Shown: piece after piece, positions 1 to 12,454 of the stretch
How positions within the stretch are numbered: the first letter of the stretch is position 1
Layout: the number at the start of each line of letters is the position of its first letter
Assembly: GCF_964020005.1 (NCBI RefSeq)
Contig: NZ_OZ026474.1
Location: 124,001 to 188,000, forward strand
Direction of reading: 5' to 3'
Source of the DNA: Spiroplasma endosymbiont of Atherix ibis
Lineage (GTDB): Bacteria > Bacillota_I > Bacilli_A > Mycoplasmatales > Mycoplasmataceae
DNA: 64,000 nt
Program-made: the position numbers and the translations under genes
The notes under the pieces: model-generated
The model's database searches: none
What the model saw: the letters and a program-made list of their open reading frames with translations, nothing else
What the model was told of the DNA's origin: nothing

Positions 1-93
1 GGAGTATTTTTATATACAAAAGGAAATATGACGTTTTCATGATTTATTCATATGTTAAATAATTTAATAGTTTTTGTATTAATCTTACTTTAA
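1..93 (+). CDS. C-terminal end of an unidentified membrane protein (5' cut by window)
   Basis: The frame beginning at base 1 is open under code 4 for 30 codons and ends at TAA 91-93. The residues visible are hydrophobic (ending NNLIVFVLILL), which suggests a last transmembrane helix. The rRNA pseudouridine synthase gene follows after 27 bases. In many Mollicutes lspA (signal peptidase II) sits in this position, but I see no LspA motif in the short tail, so I do not assign it. Confidence 0.35.
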
Positions 94-120
94 AAAAATA
101 GAAATTATAAGAGGTTACTT

Positions 121-1014
121 ATGACAATAATTAAAGCAAATCAAAATGATGTAGATCAAACTATTTTTAATTTTATTAAAAAAAATTTTAAATCAACAAA
201 TTTATCTATTATTTACAAGTGATTTCGAAAAGGAAAAATAAAAATAAATGATGTAAAAGTTAAAGATAGTAAAATTAAAATTAAATTAGATGATGAAGTT
301 AAAATATATGATAGCAGTCAAACAAAAAAAAGAGATCAATTTATTGAAGTAGATTTTTCTAATTTAGAAATCATATATGAAGATGAGAATATACTAATTG
401 TTGACAAACAGCCAAATTTAGAAGTTCATTCACCAATTAATATTAATTTAGATCAAATGGTTAAAAGTTATTTGAAAAGTAAAGGAGACTATAATCCAGA
501 ACAAGAAAATAGTTTTGTTATAAGTCATGTTCATAGAATTGATAAATTAACAAAAGGTTTAGTAATATATTCTAAAAATAAAATTACTTTAGATACTCTT
601 TTAAAAGAATTAAACAATAAAAACAATATTACTAAATTATATTTAGCAAAAACAGAAAATAATAACTTACAAGTAGGTAGCATTAAAGGTTATATAAAAT
701 ATGATAATGATAATCAAAAAGCAAAATTTAGAGTAGAAAAGTTTAATAATGCTAAAAAAGTAGAACAAATAAATACTTTAATTGATGAACAAAAAAATAT
801 TTATGAAATTCAAATATTAACAGGAAGAAAACACCAAATCAGAGCTGTATGCAATTTTTATAAATCACCAATATGTAAGGATTTTAGATATGGTGCTAAA
901 AGAAGTGAATTAAAAGAAATTGACTTGATTGCATATAAAATAATATTTAAAAATTTTGATGGTCATTTAGCATATTTAAATGATAATGAATATAAATCAA
1001 AATATAATTTTTAA
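121..1014 (+). CDS. RluC/RluD-family 23S rRNA pseudouridine synthase
   Basis: Predicted to isomerise specific uridines in 23S rRNA to pseudouridine. The 297-residue product has an N-terminal S4-like RNA-binding stretch (about residues 28-65, WFRKGKIKINDVKVKD) and a catalytic domain. The family motif HRIDKLTKGL carries the presumed catalytic Asp141; the usual form is HRLDxxTSGL. A later GRKHQIRA motif matches the family's conserved RxHQIR element. The start is ATG 121 behind GAGGTT at 111. One TGA is read as Trp at 222-224. RluC and RluD cannot be told apart here, so no symbol is given. Confidence 0.88.
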
Positions 1015-1053
1015 TGTTAAAATTAATGTAATGTTTTTTCTAGGAGGTTGTCA

Positions 1054-2958
1054 ATGTTATCTACAAAACAAGGTATATTCAGTGTAATTGTTGGTACAAC
1101 AATTTCTATTCTTAATGCTATAATTCAGTTTTTGACTATGTACTGAGTTTTAGAAAAATTTGGTACAGAGTTTAACGGGTTTGTACGTTTGGTTACATCT
1201 TTTTCTGCTATAATTTCAACTGCAGAAGGAGCTCTTGGTATTGCAGCTTCTATTTTACTAGTTAAACCTTTAGTTAACAACGATTGAATAAGTGCAAATG
1301 AAATTTATTCAACAACAAAGAAAAGTTTTAAAAAATCTGCAATTATAGGATTAATTTTAGTTTCACTAACTGCTGTTGCTTATCCACTTTATGCTGGAGT
1401 TAAATCAGGAGGAGGAAATATATTGAATCCTTCCTCTTGAGAAAACGCAGGCATTGGTTTAGTTGATAAAGAAGGTATTACTTATGCTAATGCAAAATAC
1501 TGAATGCTAATATTAGTTGCATTAATTTTTGGAACAAAAAATTTTATTTCAGCTTATTGATTTAGTGTTTATGAAACCATAATTATTGCCAATAATAAAA
1601 ATGTTATTAGAAGAATAATAATTTTATTTACAGATGTTTTAGTAAGTGGTTTAACTTTCTTTTTACTTGCAAAAACTAAAAATCCTATAATTCCTTTTAT
1701 TCCAACATTTTTCTATTCACCTATTAAAGGTTTATTAATTTATATGTATGTTAAGAGAAAATACTTATGATTGAAATACTATAAAGATTTTAATAGTTTT
1801 AAACTTAATACTACACAAAGCAAAATATCATGATCAACATTAGGTTCATCACTATTATTAAATTCAGATATCGCAATAGTTTCTGTTATTTTAGGATTGA
1901 ATGTCTCGTCAACTTTATCACTTTATTTAGTTGTTGCTTTAAATGTTAGACTGATTATGACAAATTTTGTTGTTTCTTTTAGAGAGTTTTTTGTAACTTT
2001 AGTGGCAAAAAGAGGAAGAATAAATTGAGAAAGTTATACAAAATATGAATTGTATACTTATTTAATAGCTGCTTTTACATTTATAAATATGTCTATTTTA
2101 TCTCCATATTTTGTTAGTGCTTTATATGCTCAAAATAATAACATTAAAAATGATTTAGCAAGTCAAAAAGCATTCGAATATATGTTTTATACTCCTAATT
2201 TTTCAATATTATATGCTACTGTAACAGCATTCACTATTTTATGTGATGGACAAATGACTTTAATACAAGCAAAAGGGAGATATGGAGAAGTATCTAAATT
2301 TCAAAATATTGTTGGTATTGTTTATGTCATTTCAGCTCCTTTAATTACATTTATGTTAGTTGCTAGTGGTGTTGGAGGAATAAATAAATTAATTGTGGGA
2401 GTAGTTGTAATGTATTCAATAAAATTATTATGTTTAATTATTAGATATTCCTATTTATGAGTTTATGTTTGAAAATATGTTACATATAATTCAAATAAAA
2501 AATATGTTTTAAATAACTTTTTAATTTTAGTAGTTCCTACATTTATAGTAATTTTACTAAATATTTTATATATTAGTAAAAAATTGGATATTAAAACAGC
2601 TACATCAACAAATGCTCATATTGCTCCATTAATTGGAATGTTTTTTGGATTAATTTTCACATCTATTTTTATATTAATTTTATTTTCTTATTTATTAAAT
2701 GCAAAATCATTTAATGGAATTATGAAAAATCTACCTATAGTTCAAAGAATTTTATTAAAAAAATCAACAGAGGCTAGAAAAAAACGTTTTGAAGAATATG
2801 GCATAGATATTGATGAAATAGTTGATAACAGTGATAAAATATCTCAAGCTATGTATGGAATTGAAGATACAACAATTAATAGTGAGATTATAGATGATCT
2901 TGCAGAAATAAAAATAAATCCTAAAAATGAAAGTATTTATAAATTAAAGGGTAAATAA
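1054..2958 (+). CDS. Multi-pass membrane protein resembling MOP-superfamily (polysaccharide flippase-like) transporters
   Basis: A 634-residue integral membrane protein starting at ATG 1054 behind a strong TAGGAGG. I see about 12-14 hydrophobic segments, and a charged ~70-residue C-terminal tail rich in Asp, Glu and Ile. Overall helix layout and early motifs (NAIIQFLTMYWVLEKFG, TAEGALGIAASILL) resemble oligosaccharide flippase/MATE-like proteins that move lipid-linked sugars. No glycan synthesis gene lies nearby, so the substrate is unknown. Several TGA codons are Trp, and no TAA or TAG interrupts the frame. A good terminator follows at once. The family placement is inference from pattern only. 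Confidence 0.6.
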
Positions 2959-2981
2959 AATCGATTTTAGTCGATTTTTTT
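2957..2981 (+). terminator. Rho-independent terminator
   Basis: AAAATCGA (2957-2964) pairs perfectly with TCGATTTT (2971-2978) around a 6-base loop and runs into a T tract. It begins at the stop codon of the flippase-like gene. Confidence 0.85.
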
Positions 2982-3041
2982 ATTTAATTTTTAAGAATAT
3001 TTAAGCTGCTTTGAGATGCTATAATTTATAAAGGTGATAAT

Positions 3042-4652
3042 ATGTCAGGTTCATTGTTTATTGCTATTGGAATTTCTATTTTGTATTTATTTATGTTTTA
3101 TACATCAGGTCTAATTGCAATTGAACTTTTTAAATTTAAAATAAAAAATTATTTTGTAGCTATTGCTACAGGTTTTTTCAGTTATTTTACATTTCTCTCT
3201 GTATTTACATTTCCACTACAACTTATTTCAGTTTTACCTTACATATTCTTTATTTACTATATTTTTGCCATATCTATAATATATTTATTATTTTGTTTTG
3301 TCTTTATGAGATTTTGATTAAATACTAATTTTTTTAAATTAGATTCTTTATTTTTTATAATTGTAGTTTGCATTTTCATAGTTATAAATTATTTTTCTAT
3401 GATGTATATCTCAAAAGAAAATTTTAGTAGGCATAAAAATACATTAGCAATTTTATATTGATTAAAAGGTAATTCAGTTTCTTTTTTCAATGATTCTACA
3501 TTATATAACTTTTTAGGATTTAAACCATTTCAAGGATGGTATAGTTTTCAATTATCAACTATTATGATTGCAAATGTTAAACCTTATCAATATAAAGATT
3601 TATTAATTCCTTTATCAATAATTTTAGATGCATTTTTAATATCTTCAATCTTCTTTACATTTTATGAATCATTTTCTTTAAAAACTAAAAATAATAATAA
3701 GATTATTTTATTTTTATCAAGTTTAGTACTTTTTATGATAACTAGATTAGTATTTTGAAAACTAGAATATTCAATATTTAGTGGATATATGATTTTACTT
3801 TATTTAATTTTTTATGCAATAATTATGCTACTTAGATATACAACATTTAATAATAGAGAAAGATATAATCCAATTTTAATTGGTTTAGTTCTTGGAGGTT
3901 ATATTTCATTTTCTTGAGAAAGTTCATATCAAATTCTTTTCTTGTTATATGCATTTATTTTTATAATTCAAAGAAAGTTTAATCAAAATTTTACAAAAGA
4001 TATTTTAAAAATTGTACTATTTCCAATGGTTTGTTTTATTTTCTATAATATTATTTTAAGTCTTTATATACAAGTAATTGTATTTGGAGCAGTTCTTTTT
4101 CTTATGATTATTACTTCCATATTAATGAATAGAAAGTATAGTTTTGTTATTAAGTTTGAGAATTTTTTAGAGAACAGAAGTATATTTATAGTTCTTTTTG
4201 TACCAATATTTTTTATGACAATATCAACAGCTTTTATTTTAGCTTTTAATGAGAATATAATTTTAGATAAATTTAACTCTCTAAATATTTTATATATTTG
4301 ACTTTCTGTAATTAAAAATAATATTGCAAAACAATCTTTGGTATTTATAATTTCAATGTCTTTATTAGTAGTATCTTTTGTTTGAGTTTTCTTTAGAAAA
4401 AAAATAAAATGTGATTTGTTAACAAATATAGTTGATTTATTTTTAATAAGTTATTTAACATTCTATAACCCTATATCAGTTAGATTTATAAGTGTCTTTT
4501 ATCCAAAAATGTTTGAAACAAATGGAAAAGTTTTATTTGTTTTATTATTTTCACTTATTAATGCTATTCCATATTCAATTAAACAGAAAAAAGTAAAGAA
4601 AAAAAATGCAGAAATTATTGTTATTAAAAAATACTCAAGATTAAGTTTTTAA
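3042..4652 (+). CDS. Hypothetical multi-pass membrane protein
   Basis: A 536-residue protein beginning at ATG 3042 behind AAAGGTGAT. Nearly the whole length is hydrophobic, with roughly 12-14 predicted membrane segments and short basic loops, and it ends in a Lys-rich cytoplasmic tail (KQKKVKKKNAEII). I do not recognise a family. TGA is Trp at several sites (for example 3315-3317 and 4300-4302), and a TGG Trp at 3537-3539 is one of the few TGG codons in the window. It stops 10 bases before ligA, so the two may share a transcript although their functions look unrelated. Confidence 0.75.
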
Positions 4653-4662
4653 AGGAGCATAT

Positions 4663-6657
<1,995 letters not shown>

Positions 6658-6661
6658 AAAA

Positions 6662-6952
6662 ATGAAAATAAATTTAGAATTATTAGAAGAACTTCAAGAA
6701 GATGCAATGTTAACTTTAAGTAAAGATGAACTTGAAAATATTCTTAAATATGAAAATGATTTATTAAAGAAATTTGAAAAGGTTTTATCAATTGATACTA
6801 CAAATGTAGAAGAATTGCATTATCCATTTGATATTTCACAAACATACTTAAGAGAAGATAATAAAGTTAATGTTTTATCTCAAAGTGAAATTCTAAAGAA
6901 TGCACCAAGTACAGAAGGTGATTTTTTAACAATTACAAAGGTGGTTAAATAA
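6662..6952 (+). CDS. gatC: Asp-tRNA(Asn)/Glu-tRNA(Gln) amidotransferase subunit C
   Basis: The small clamp subunit that stabilises the GatA-GatB complex. The product is 96 residues, the usual size. It has the typical amphipathic N-terminal helix and the DISQTYLREDNKV stretch seen before the C-terminal segment of GatC. ATG 6662 is chosen. An in-frame GTG at 6650 would overlap the ligA stop, and its extra four residues are not needed. The gene starts 4 bases after ligA and ends 1 base before gatA, so it is translationally linked to both. Confidence 0.9.
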   Translation: MKINLELLEELQEDAMLTLSKDELENILKYENDLLKKFEKVLSIDTTNVEELHYPFDISQTYLREDNKVNVLSQSEILKNAPSTEGDFLTITKVVK

Positions 6953-6953
6953 T

Positions 6954-8423
6954 ATGAATTTTAAGAAAGTTACATTAAAAAATATTCACAATAAATTAAT
7001 AAACAAGGAAATTACTATTATTGACTTAGTAAATGATGTTTTAAAAGCATCAGAAAAAGAGATGAAAAGTAATTTTTTAATTACTTTATGTAAAGAAGAA
7101 GCGTTAGAAAAAGCAAAAGAACTTCAAAAAAATATTGATAAGGAAAATATTTTATATGGTATACCTTTTATTCATAAAGATAATATTTCTACAAAAGGAG
7201 TTTTAACAACAGCTGGTTCTAAAATTTTATCAAATTATATTCCATCTTTTAATGCAACTATTGCAGAAAAATTTCAAGAGTCAAATTCAATTATGATTGG
7301 TAAAGCAGCTCTTGATGAACTTTCAATGGGTGGAACAGGTTTATTTTCATTTAATGGAGAAGTAAGAAACCCATATGATAATAATAGAATTGTTGGGGGA
7401 AGTTCAAGTGGTAGTGCATATGCTGTTGCAAAAGGTATTGTTCCTTTTGCAACTGGAGGAGATACAGGAGATTCGATTAGAAAACCTGCAAGCTTAAATG
7501 GTGTAGTTGGTTTTAAACCCACATATGGATCAATCTCAAGATATGGAGCAATTCCTTATGCTCCAAGTTTAGATCATTTAGGTTTTTTTACAAATAATGT
7601 TGAAGATTTAAGTTATTTATGTGAAGCAACATATGAAAAAGATGAAAAAGATTTTACATCAATTGATAATAAAAATGAATTTGTAAAAAATATTAATAAT
7701 TTAGATGAAAAAGTTAAATTTGGATATATTAAACATGTTGATAAATATTTAGAGGGTCAATTAAAAAAAGATTATCAAAAACTATATGAAATTTTAAAGC
7801 AAAATGGTCATGAAGTTATAGAATTGGATTTTGATAAGAAACTATTAGAAGCTATTCCAGCAACGTATATGATGATATCTTTTGCAGAAGGAGTTTCAAC
7901 ACATTCTAATTTAGATGGAATTAAATTTGGTCTAAGAGCTAAGGGGAAAGATTATAAAGAAATAATAAAAAATTCTAGAACTCAAGGTTTTGGAGATACT
8001 GTAAAAAGAAGATTCATTATAGGAAGTTATCAACTTAAATCAGAAAATCAAGAAATTCTTTTATCAAAATCAAAAAAAGTCAGAAGATTAATTGTAGAAG
8101 CTTTAGAAAAATTATATAGTCAAGTAGACATTTTAATTGTTCCCCCAACATTAAAACCAGCACCAATTGTTAATAATGTTTATGGAGTAGATGTAGAACA
8201 AAAAGAAGATAATGAAGGTTCATTTGTAGAATATATTTTAATTTTAGCTAATTTTAATGGTATGCCTTCAATTACAATTCCTTTTGTAACTCAAGATAAT
8301 ATGCCAATAGGAATTAATTTAAATGCAAAACCAAAAAATGATTTAAAAGTTTTACAAGCAGCAAAATTTTTAGAGGATATAATCTTAAAAAATTTTAGAC
8401 AAGTAGTTGATTTAATTGAATAA
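6954..8423 (+). CDS. gatA: Asp-tRNA(Asn)/Glu-tRNA(Gln) amidotransferase subunit A
   Basis: The amidase subunit, which hydrolyses glutamine to supply ammonia for converting mischarged Glu-tRNA(Gln) to Gln-tRNA(Gln). The product is 489 residues. The Ser-cisSer-Lys triad is visible: Lys75 (PFIHKDNIS), Ser150 (VGGSSSGSA) and Ser174 (TGDSIRKPAS). The spacings of 75 and 24 match those known for the family. The nucleophile motif has Asp where many bacteria have Gly (TGGSIR). No TGA Trp codon occurs in the gene. The stop overlaps the TTG start of gatB by 8 bases. Confidence 0.96.
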   Translation: MNFKKVTLKNIHNKLINKEITIIDLVNDVLKASEKEMKSNFLITLCKEEALEKAKELQKNIDKENILYGIPFIHKDNISTKGVLTTAGSKILSNYIPSFNATIAEKFQESNSIMIGKAALDELSMGGTGLFSFNGEVRNPYDNNRIVGGSSSGSAYAVAKGIVPFATGGDTGDSIRKPASLNGVVGFKPTYGSISRYGAIPYAPSLDHLGFFTNNVEDLSYLCEATYEKDEKDFTSIDNKNEFVKNINNLDEKVKFGYIKHVDKYLEGQLKKDYQKLYEILKQNGHEVIELDFDKKLLEAIPATYMMISFAEGVSTHSNLDGIKFGLRAKGKDYKEIIKNSRTQGFGDTVKRRFIIGSYQLKSENQEILLSKSKKVRRLIVEALEKLYSQVDILIVPPTLKPAPIVNNVYGVDVEQKEDNEGSFVEYILILANFNGMPSITIPFVTQDNMPIGINLNAKPKNDLKVLQAAKFLEDIILKNFRQVVDLIE

Positions 8424-9873
8424 CTTTGAAGTAATTATAGGAATTGAAAACCATGTAGAATTAAAAACTAATTCTAAAATGTTTGGTTTAGGTCCAGTTA
8501 CATATGGACAGATTCCAAATTCACAAGTTTCTGAAGTTGATATGGGTTATCCTGGTGCATTACCTTCTGTAAATAAAGAAGGAGTTAGATTAGCTTTACT
8601 TGCATGTAATGCATTAAAAATGAAAATTGATCCTCTTTTAAGATTTGATAGAAAAAATTATTTTTACCCAGATTTAGTAAAAGGTTTTCAAATTACACAA
8701 CAATTTTTTCCAATTGGAAAAGAAGGCAAAATTGAGATTACTTTAGAAAATGGAAGTAATAAAGTTATTGAAATTGAAAGATTACATATAGAAGAAGACA
8801 CTGCAAAACAAACACATAAAGGTGAATTAACTTATATAGATTTTAATAGAAGTGGTGTTGGCTTGATTGAAATAGTTTCAAAACCTTTCATAAGAAGTGT
8901 CAATGAGGCAGTTGAATATGTAAATAAACTTAGAGAGATTTTATTATATCTTGGTGTAAGCGATGTTAAAATGAATGAAGGTTCATTAAGATGTGATATA
9001 AATATTTCTTTAAGACCTTATGGATATTCAAAATTTGGTCCAAAAGTAGAAATTAAAAATTTAAACTCTTTAAATAATGTTAAAAAAGCAATTGAATTTG
9101 AAATTAGTAGACAATCAAAAATTTTGTTATCAGGTGAAAGTATTCAACAAGAGACAAGAAGATTTGATGAAAATACTCAAGAAACAGTTTTAATGAGAAA
9201 AAAAGATAATGCTATTGATTATAAATATTTTAGAGAACCAAATATATTTCCAATTAAATTAGATGAAAAATGAACTAAAGAAGTTTTAAAAAACTCCCCA
9301 GAGTTAGCTTCACAAAAAAGAGAAAAGTATATTAAAAAATATCAACTTTCTAATGAAGATACTAATTATATTCTTTCAAATTTATCTTTAGTTAATTTTT
9401 TTGAAGAATGTATAGTATTAGGATCTGATCCAAAAAAGGTTGCAAATTATTTAATAACTGATATTAAGGCTTTATTAAATAAAGATGCAATAGATTTGAG
9501 TCAGTCTAAACTTAAACCAAAAGATATTAGTGAAATAATTAAAATGTTAGAAAAAAAATTAATTTCTTCAAAACATGTAAAATTAATTTTACCAATTTCT
9601 TTTGAAACTGAAAAAACTGTAAAAGAAATTGTAGAGGAAAATAATCTAAAATTAATTTCTGATATAAAAGAAATAGAGAAATTATTAAACAATATTATTG
9701 AACAAAATAGTTCTTTAATAAAAGAGCAATATGAACAAAGAAAAGAAAGAATAGAAAAAACTTTAATGGGTCAACTTATGAAAGAAACTGAAGGTAATGT
9801 TAACCCAACAATAGCATCAGAAATTATTATTAGAATGATTCAAGATTATTTAAAAAATGCTAATTTAGGTTAG
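8416..9873 (+). CDS. gatB: Asp-tRNA(Asn)/Glu-tRNA(Gln) amidotransferase subunit B
   Basis: The transamidase subunit, which activates the tRNA-bound Glu/Asp with ATP and amidates it using ammonia from GatA. The product is 485 residues. The start is TTG at 8416, inside the gatA stop region. The sequence from there (NNFEVIIGIENHVELKT) matches the GatB N terminus, and no ATG lies near it. The core contains YPGALPSVN, FDRKNYFYPDLVKGFQI and the GSLRCDINISLR element, followed by the C-terminal tRNA-binding helical and YqeY-like tail. It ends in a bidirectional terminator shared with ktrA. Confidence 0.96.
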
Positions 9874-9882
9874 CATTTTTTT
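9854..9882. terminator. Bidirectional terminator between gatB and ktrA
   Basis: AAAATGCTAA (9854-9863) pairs perfectly with TTAGCATTTT (9870-9879). An A run precedes the stem and a T run follows it, so it can work for both convergent genes. It overlaps both stop codons. Confidence 0.85.
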
Positions 9883-10576
9883 ATTCTTCAATTTCTTGTT
9901 CACCTCTAATTTTTAAAACTAGATCATTTACTATATTATTTTTTGCATATACTCCAAGAATATCTCCTTCTTTTAGAATTGTATATTCATCTGGAAGTAA
10001 TGTTTTACCATTTCTTTTTATTTGAATAATATTGAAATCTTTATTAGAACTTAAACCTGTATCAAAAATTGATTTATCAATAACTTTTTCTTCTTTTACT
10101 GTGATACTTGTAAATACGTATTCATTATCAATTGACTGTACTTCACTTTCAATATCAAATAGTGATTTTGTAGCAACCATTTTACCTGTTATAACATCAG
10201 GAATAATAACTTTATCCTCTTCTAAACCAAGAGCAAGCAAAATTCTTTTATGTCTTTCATCTCTTGCTTTAACTATAATATTTTCAACACCTAAATCTAA
10301 AAGATTTAAAACTGTTAAAATACTTGATTCCATATTTCCTCCAAAACAAACAATAACTCCATCATATTGAGAAATACCATTTTTTTCTAAAGCATTTTTG
10401 TTTGTAGCATCTAATACTATACCTTCAACAGATTCAAATTCATTGATATGTAAGTTTAATTTTTCTTCATCATAATCAAATATTTTAATCAGCTGCTTTT
10501 TTTCATCAAGTGTTTGAGCAACTGATAAACCAAAGTAATTTGCACCGAATATAGCAAAACTTTTTTTTCTAGCCAT
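9881..10576 (-). CDS. ktrA: Potassium uptake regulatory subunit KtrA/TrkA (RCK protein)
   Basis: Cytoplasmic nucleotide-binding subunit that gates the KtrB potassium channel. The product is 231 residues. An RCK_N Rossmann domain opens with FAIFGANYFGLSVAQTL and continues with an acidic strand end (IKIFDYD) and DATNKNALEKNGI. A C-terminal RCK_C domain (about residues 145-225) ends in DEYTILKEGDILGVYAK, typical of the family. It is transcribed away from ktrB across an 89-base gap. The pairing with ktrB supports a two-component K+ uptake system. Confidence 0.92.
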   Translation of the reverse strand: MARKKSFAIFGANYFGLSVAQTLDEKKQLIKIFDYDEEKLNLHINEFESVEGIVLDATNKNALEKNGISQYDGVIVCFGGNMESSILTVLNLLDLGVENIIVKARDERHKRILLALGLEEDKVIIPDVITGKMVATKSLFDIESEVQSIDNEYVFTSITVKEEKVIDKSIFDTGLSSNKDFNIIQIKRNGKTLLPDEYTILKEGDILGVYAKNNIVNDLVLKIRGEQEIEE

Positions 10577-10665
10577 ATAAGCACCAACTTTCTAACTCTT
10601 TAAATTATACAACTCTTTTAGGGTTTAATGTATAATTTAATGTAGATTTGAAAGAGGTATTTTTG
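10577..10665. promoter_or_regulatory. Divergent promoter region of ktrA and ktrB
   Basis: A TATAAT lies on the plus strand at 10631-10636, about 30 bases before the ktrB start. A TATAAT on the minus strand is read from ATTATA at 10604-10609, about 28 bases before the ktrA start. I see no convincing -35 box for either. The two cores are only 21 bases apart, so the two genes could interfere with each other or be co-controlled. Confidence 0.5.
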
Positions 10666-12312
10666 GTGAAAAATTCTTTAAATATAGAACAAGAAAATAA
10701 TAAAAAAATTAAAAAAACTAAAGAACCAAAAAAACAAAATGAGAAATTCTTTTATAAATTAAAAAACTGATGACCTTTTTCTCGTGTTAGTGGAAAAATT
10801 ATTATAGCATATGTATTAGCTATTATTATTGGAGGTTTTTTACTTTCAATTCCTGGAGTTGTAAAAGATTCAAATAATTATTGAAACTTTATTACTGGAA
10901 TATTTACTGCATCAAGTGCTATATCAGATACGGGTATTACAATTGTACAAACAAATACAGGTTATTCATTTATAGGTCAATTATTAATTATTATTATGTG
11001 TCAAATTGGAGGTATTGGTATACTAACAATTAAAATTTCACTTTTAGTTATGATTGGAAAAAAAATCTCACTAGATGATCAAAATGTAGCTTCATCAGAA
11101 AGAGGAAATAATAGTTTATCAAATACAGTAGAAATGATTAAAGATGCATTTATTTTTTTAATTGCTTTAGAAATAGTTGGTTCAATTATTTTATTTTTTG
11201 GATTTTATTTTACTCCTATTGATATTAACAATTTAAATGTTGAAAAAGATTCTGTTACAAATGCTTATAATGACTTTGGAAGGTCTCTTTGAGCAGCTAT
11301 TTTTCATTCTATAAGTGCTACAAATAACGCTGGTTTTGATATTATAAGTGGTAGCTCACTTGTTCCCTATAATCAACCAGGATCAGCTGGATATTTAATA
11401 CAAGTTACTTTTCTATTTCAATGAGTTATAGGAGGATTAGGTTATCCAACTTATCATGATATTAAGAAAAAAATTAAAGCAAAAAAACAAGGGAAAATTG
11501 TTAAATTTTCTTTGTTTACTAAATTAAATTTTATAACTTATATAACATTGTTTATATTAGGTCCAATATTAGTTTTTTTAACTGAATGATTAACTGTGGA
11601 GAATAGCAAAATTCTTTTAGATGGTGTTGAGCAGAAATATACTAAAATGGTTCATGGTGGAGGATCAGTTGAAGTAAAACAATGAGTACCAACTGGTTGA
11701 AAGCCTGCAAATGTTTGAATAATGGACTTAATTTTTAATGTTTCTTCTACAAGAAATGCTGGTTTTGCAACAGTTGATGTTAATAATTTTAATGCTGGAA
11801 GTAAATTTATATTATCAATTTGAATGTTTATAGGAGCTGCTCCTTCTTCAACAGCAGGAGGAATTAGAACAACTACTTTTGCAATATGTATTTTAGCTAT
11901 TTTCTCAATTATAAGAAATAAAAAATCTGTAGAAGCTTTTAAAAGAAAAATACCAGATGAAACTGTAAAAAGATCATTTGCTGTAGTATTTATTTCATTA
12001 TTTATTGTTATTACAAGTATCTTTGTAGTTTATTTAGATAGTAACAAGATGTTATATGGAACTGACAATACAAAGCATACTGAAGCAACAATTATTAAGT
12101 TAATAATGTATGTATGTAGTGCTTTTGGAACAGTTGGTTTTCAACCATTTCCAAATGAACAAATAATTCAACTTGGAGTTATAAGTAAAATTATGCTTGT
12201 TATAACTATGTTTATAGGTCAATTAGGTATTTCAAATACATTGATTGCTTTTGTAAAACCTAAAAATAAACAGAATTATGGATATTTAGAAGAAGAGGTT
12301 ACAATTGGATAA
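10666..12312 (+). CDS. ktrB: Potassium uptake channel subunit KtrB/TrkH
   Basis: Integral membrane K+ translocating subunit. The product is 548 residues from GTG 10666, which sits 7 bases after AAAGAGGT. An alternative ATG would cut off the first membrane helix. Four pore-loop signatures typical of TrkH/KtrB are present in order: SAISDTGIT, SATNNAGFD, STRNAGFATVD and SAFGTVGFQ, each carrying the selectivity-filter glycine. A basic 40-residue N-terminal tail is longer than in many homologues. KtrA is encoded divergently next door. Several TGA codons are Trp, and the frame is intact. Confidence 0.94.
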
Positions 12313-12454
12313 AATATTTTTAATTTTAATAAAAAAAATTAAATTAATCATATTTTAAAACTTATAAGTATAGGTTTGTAAAAAAAATTTGACTTATATA
12401 TTTAAAGTAGTAAAATAATATGGTTAAGATTTTTAAATCTTTTGAGATGTTAAA

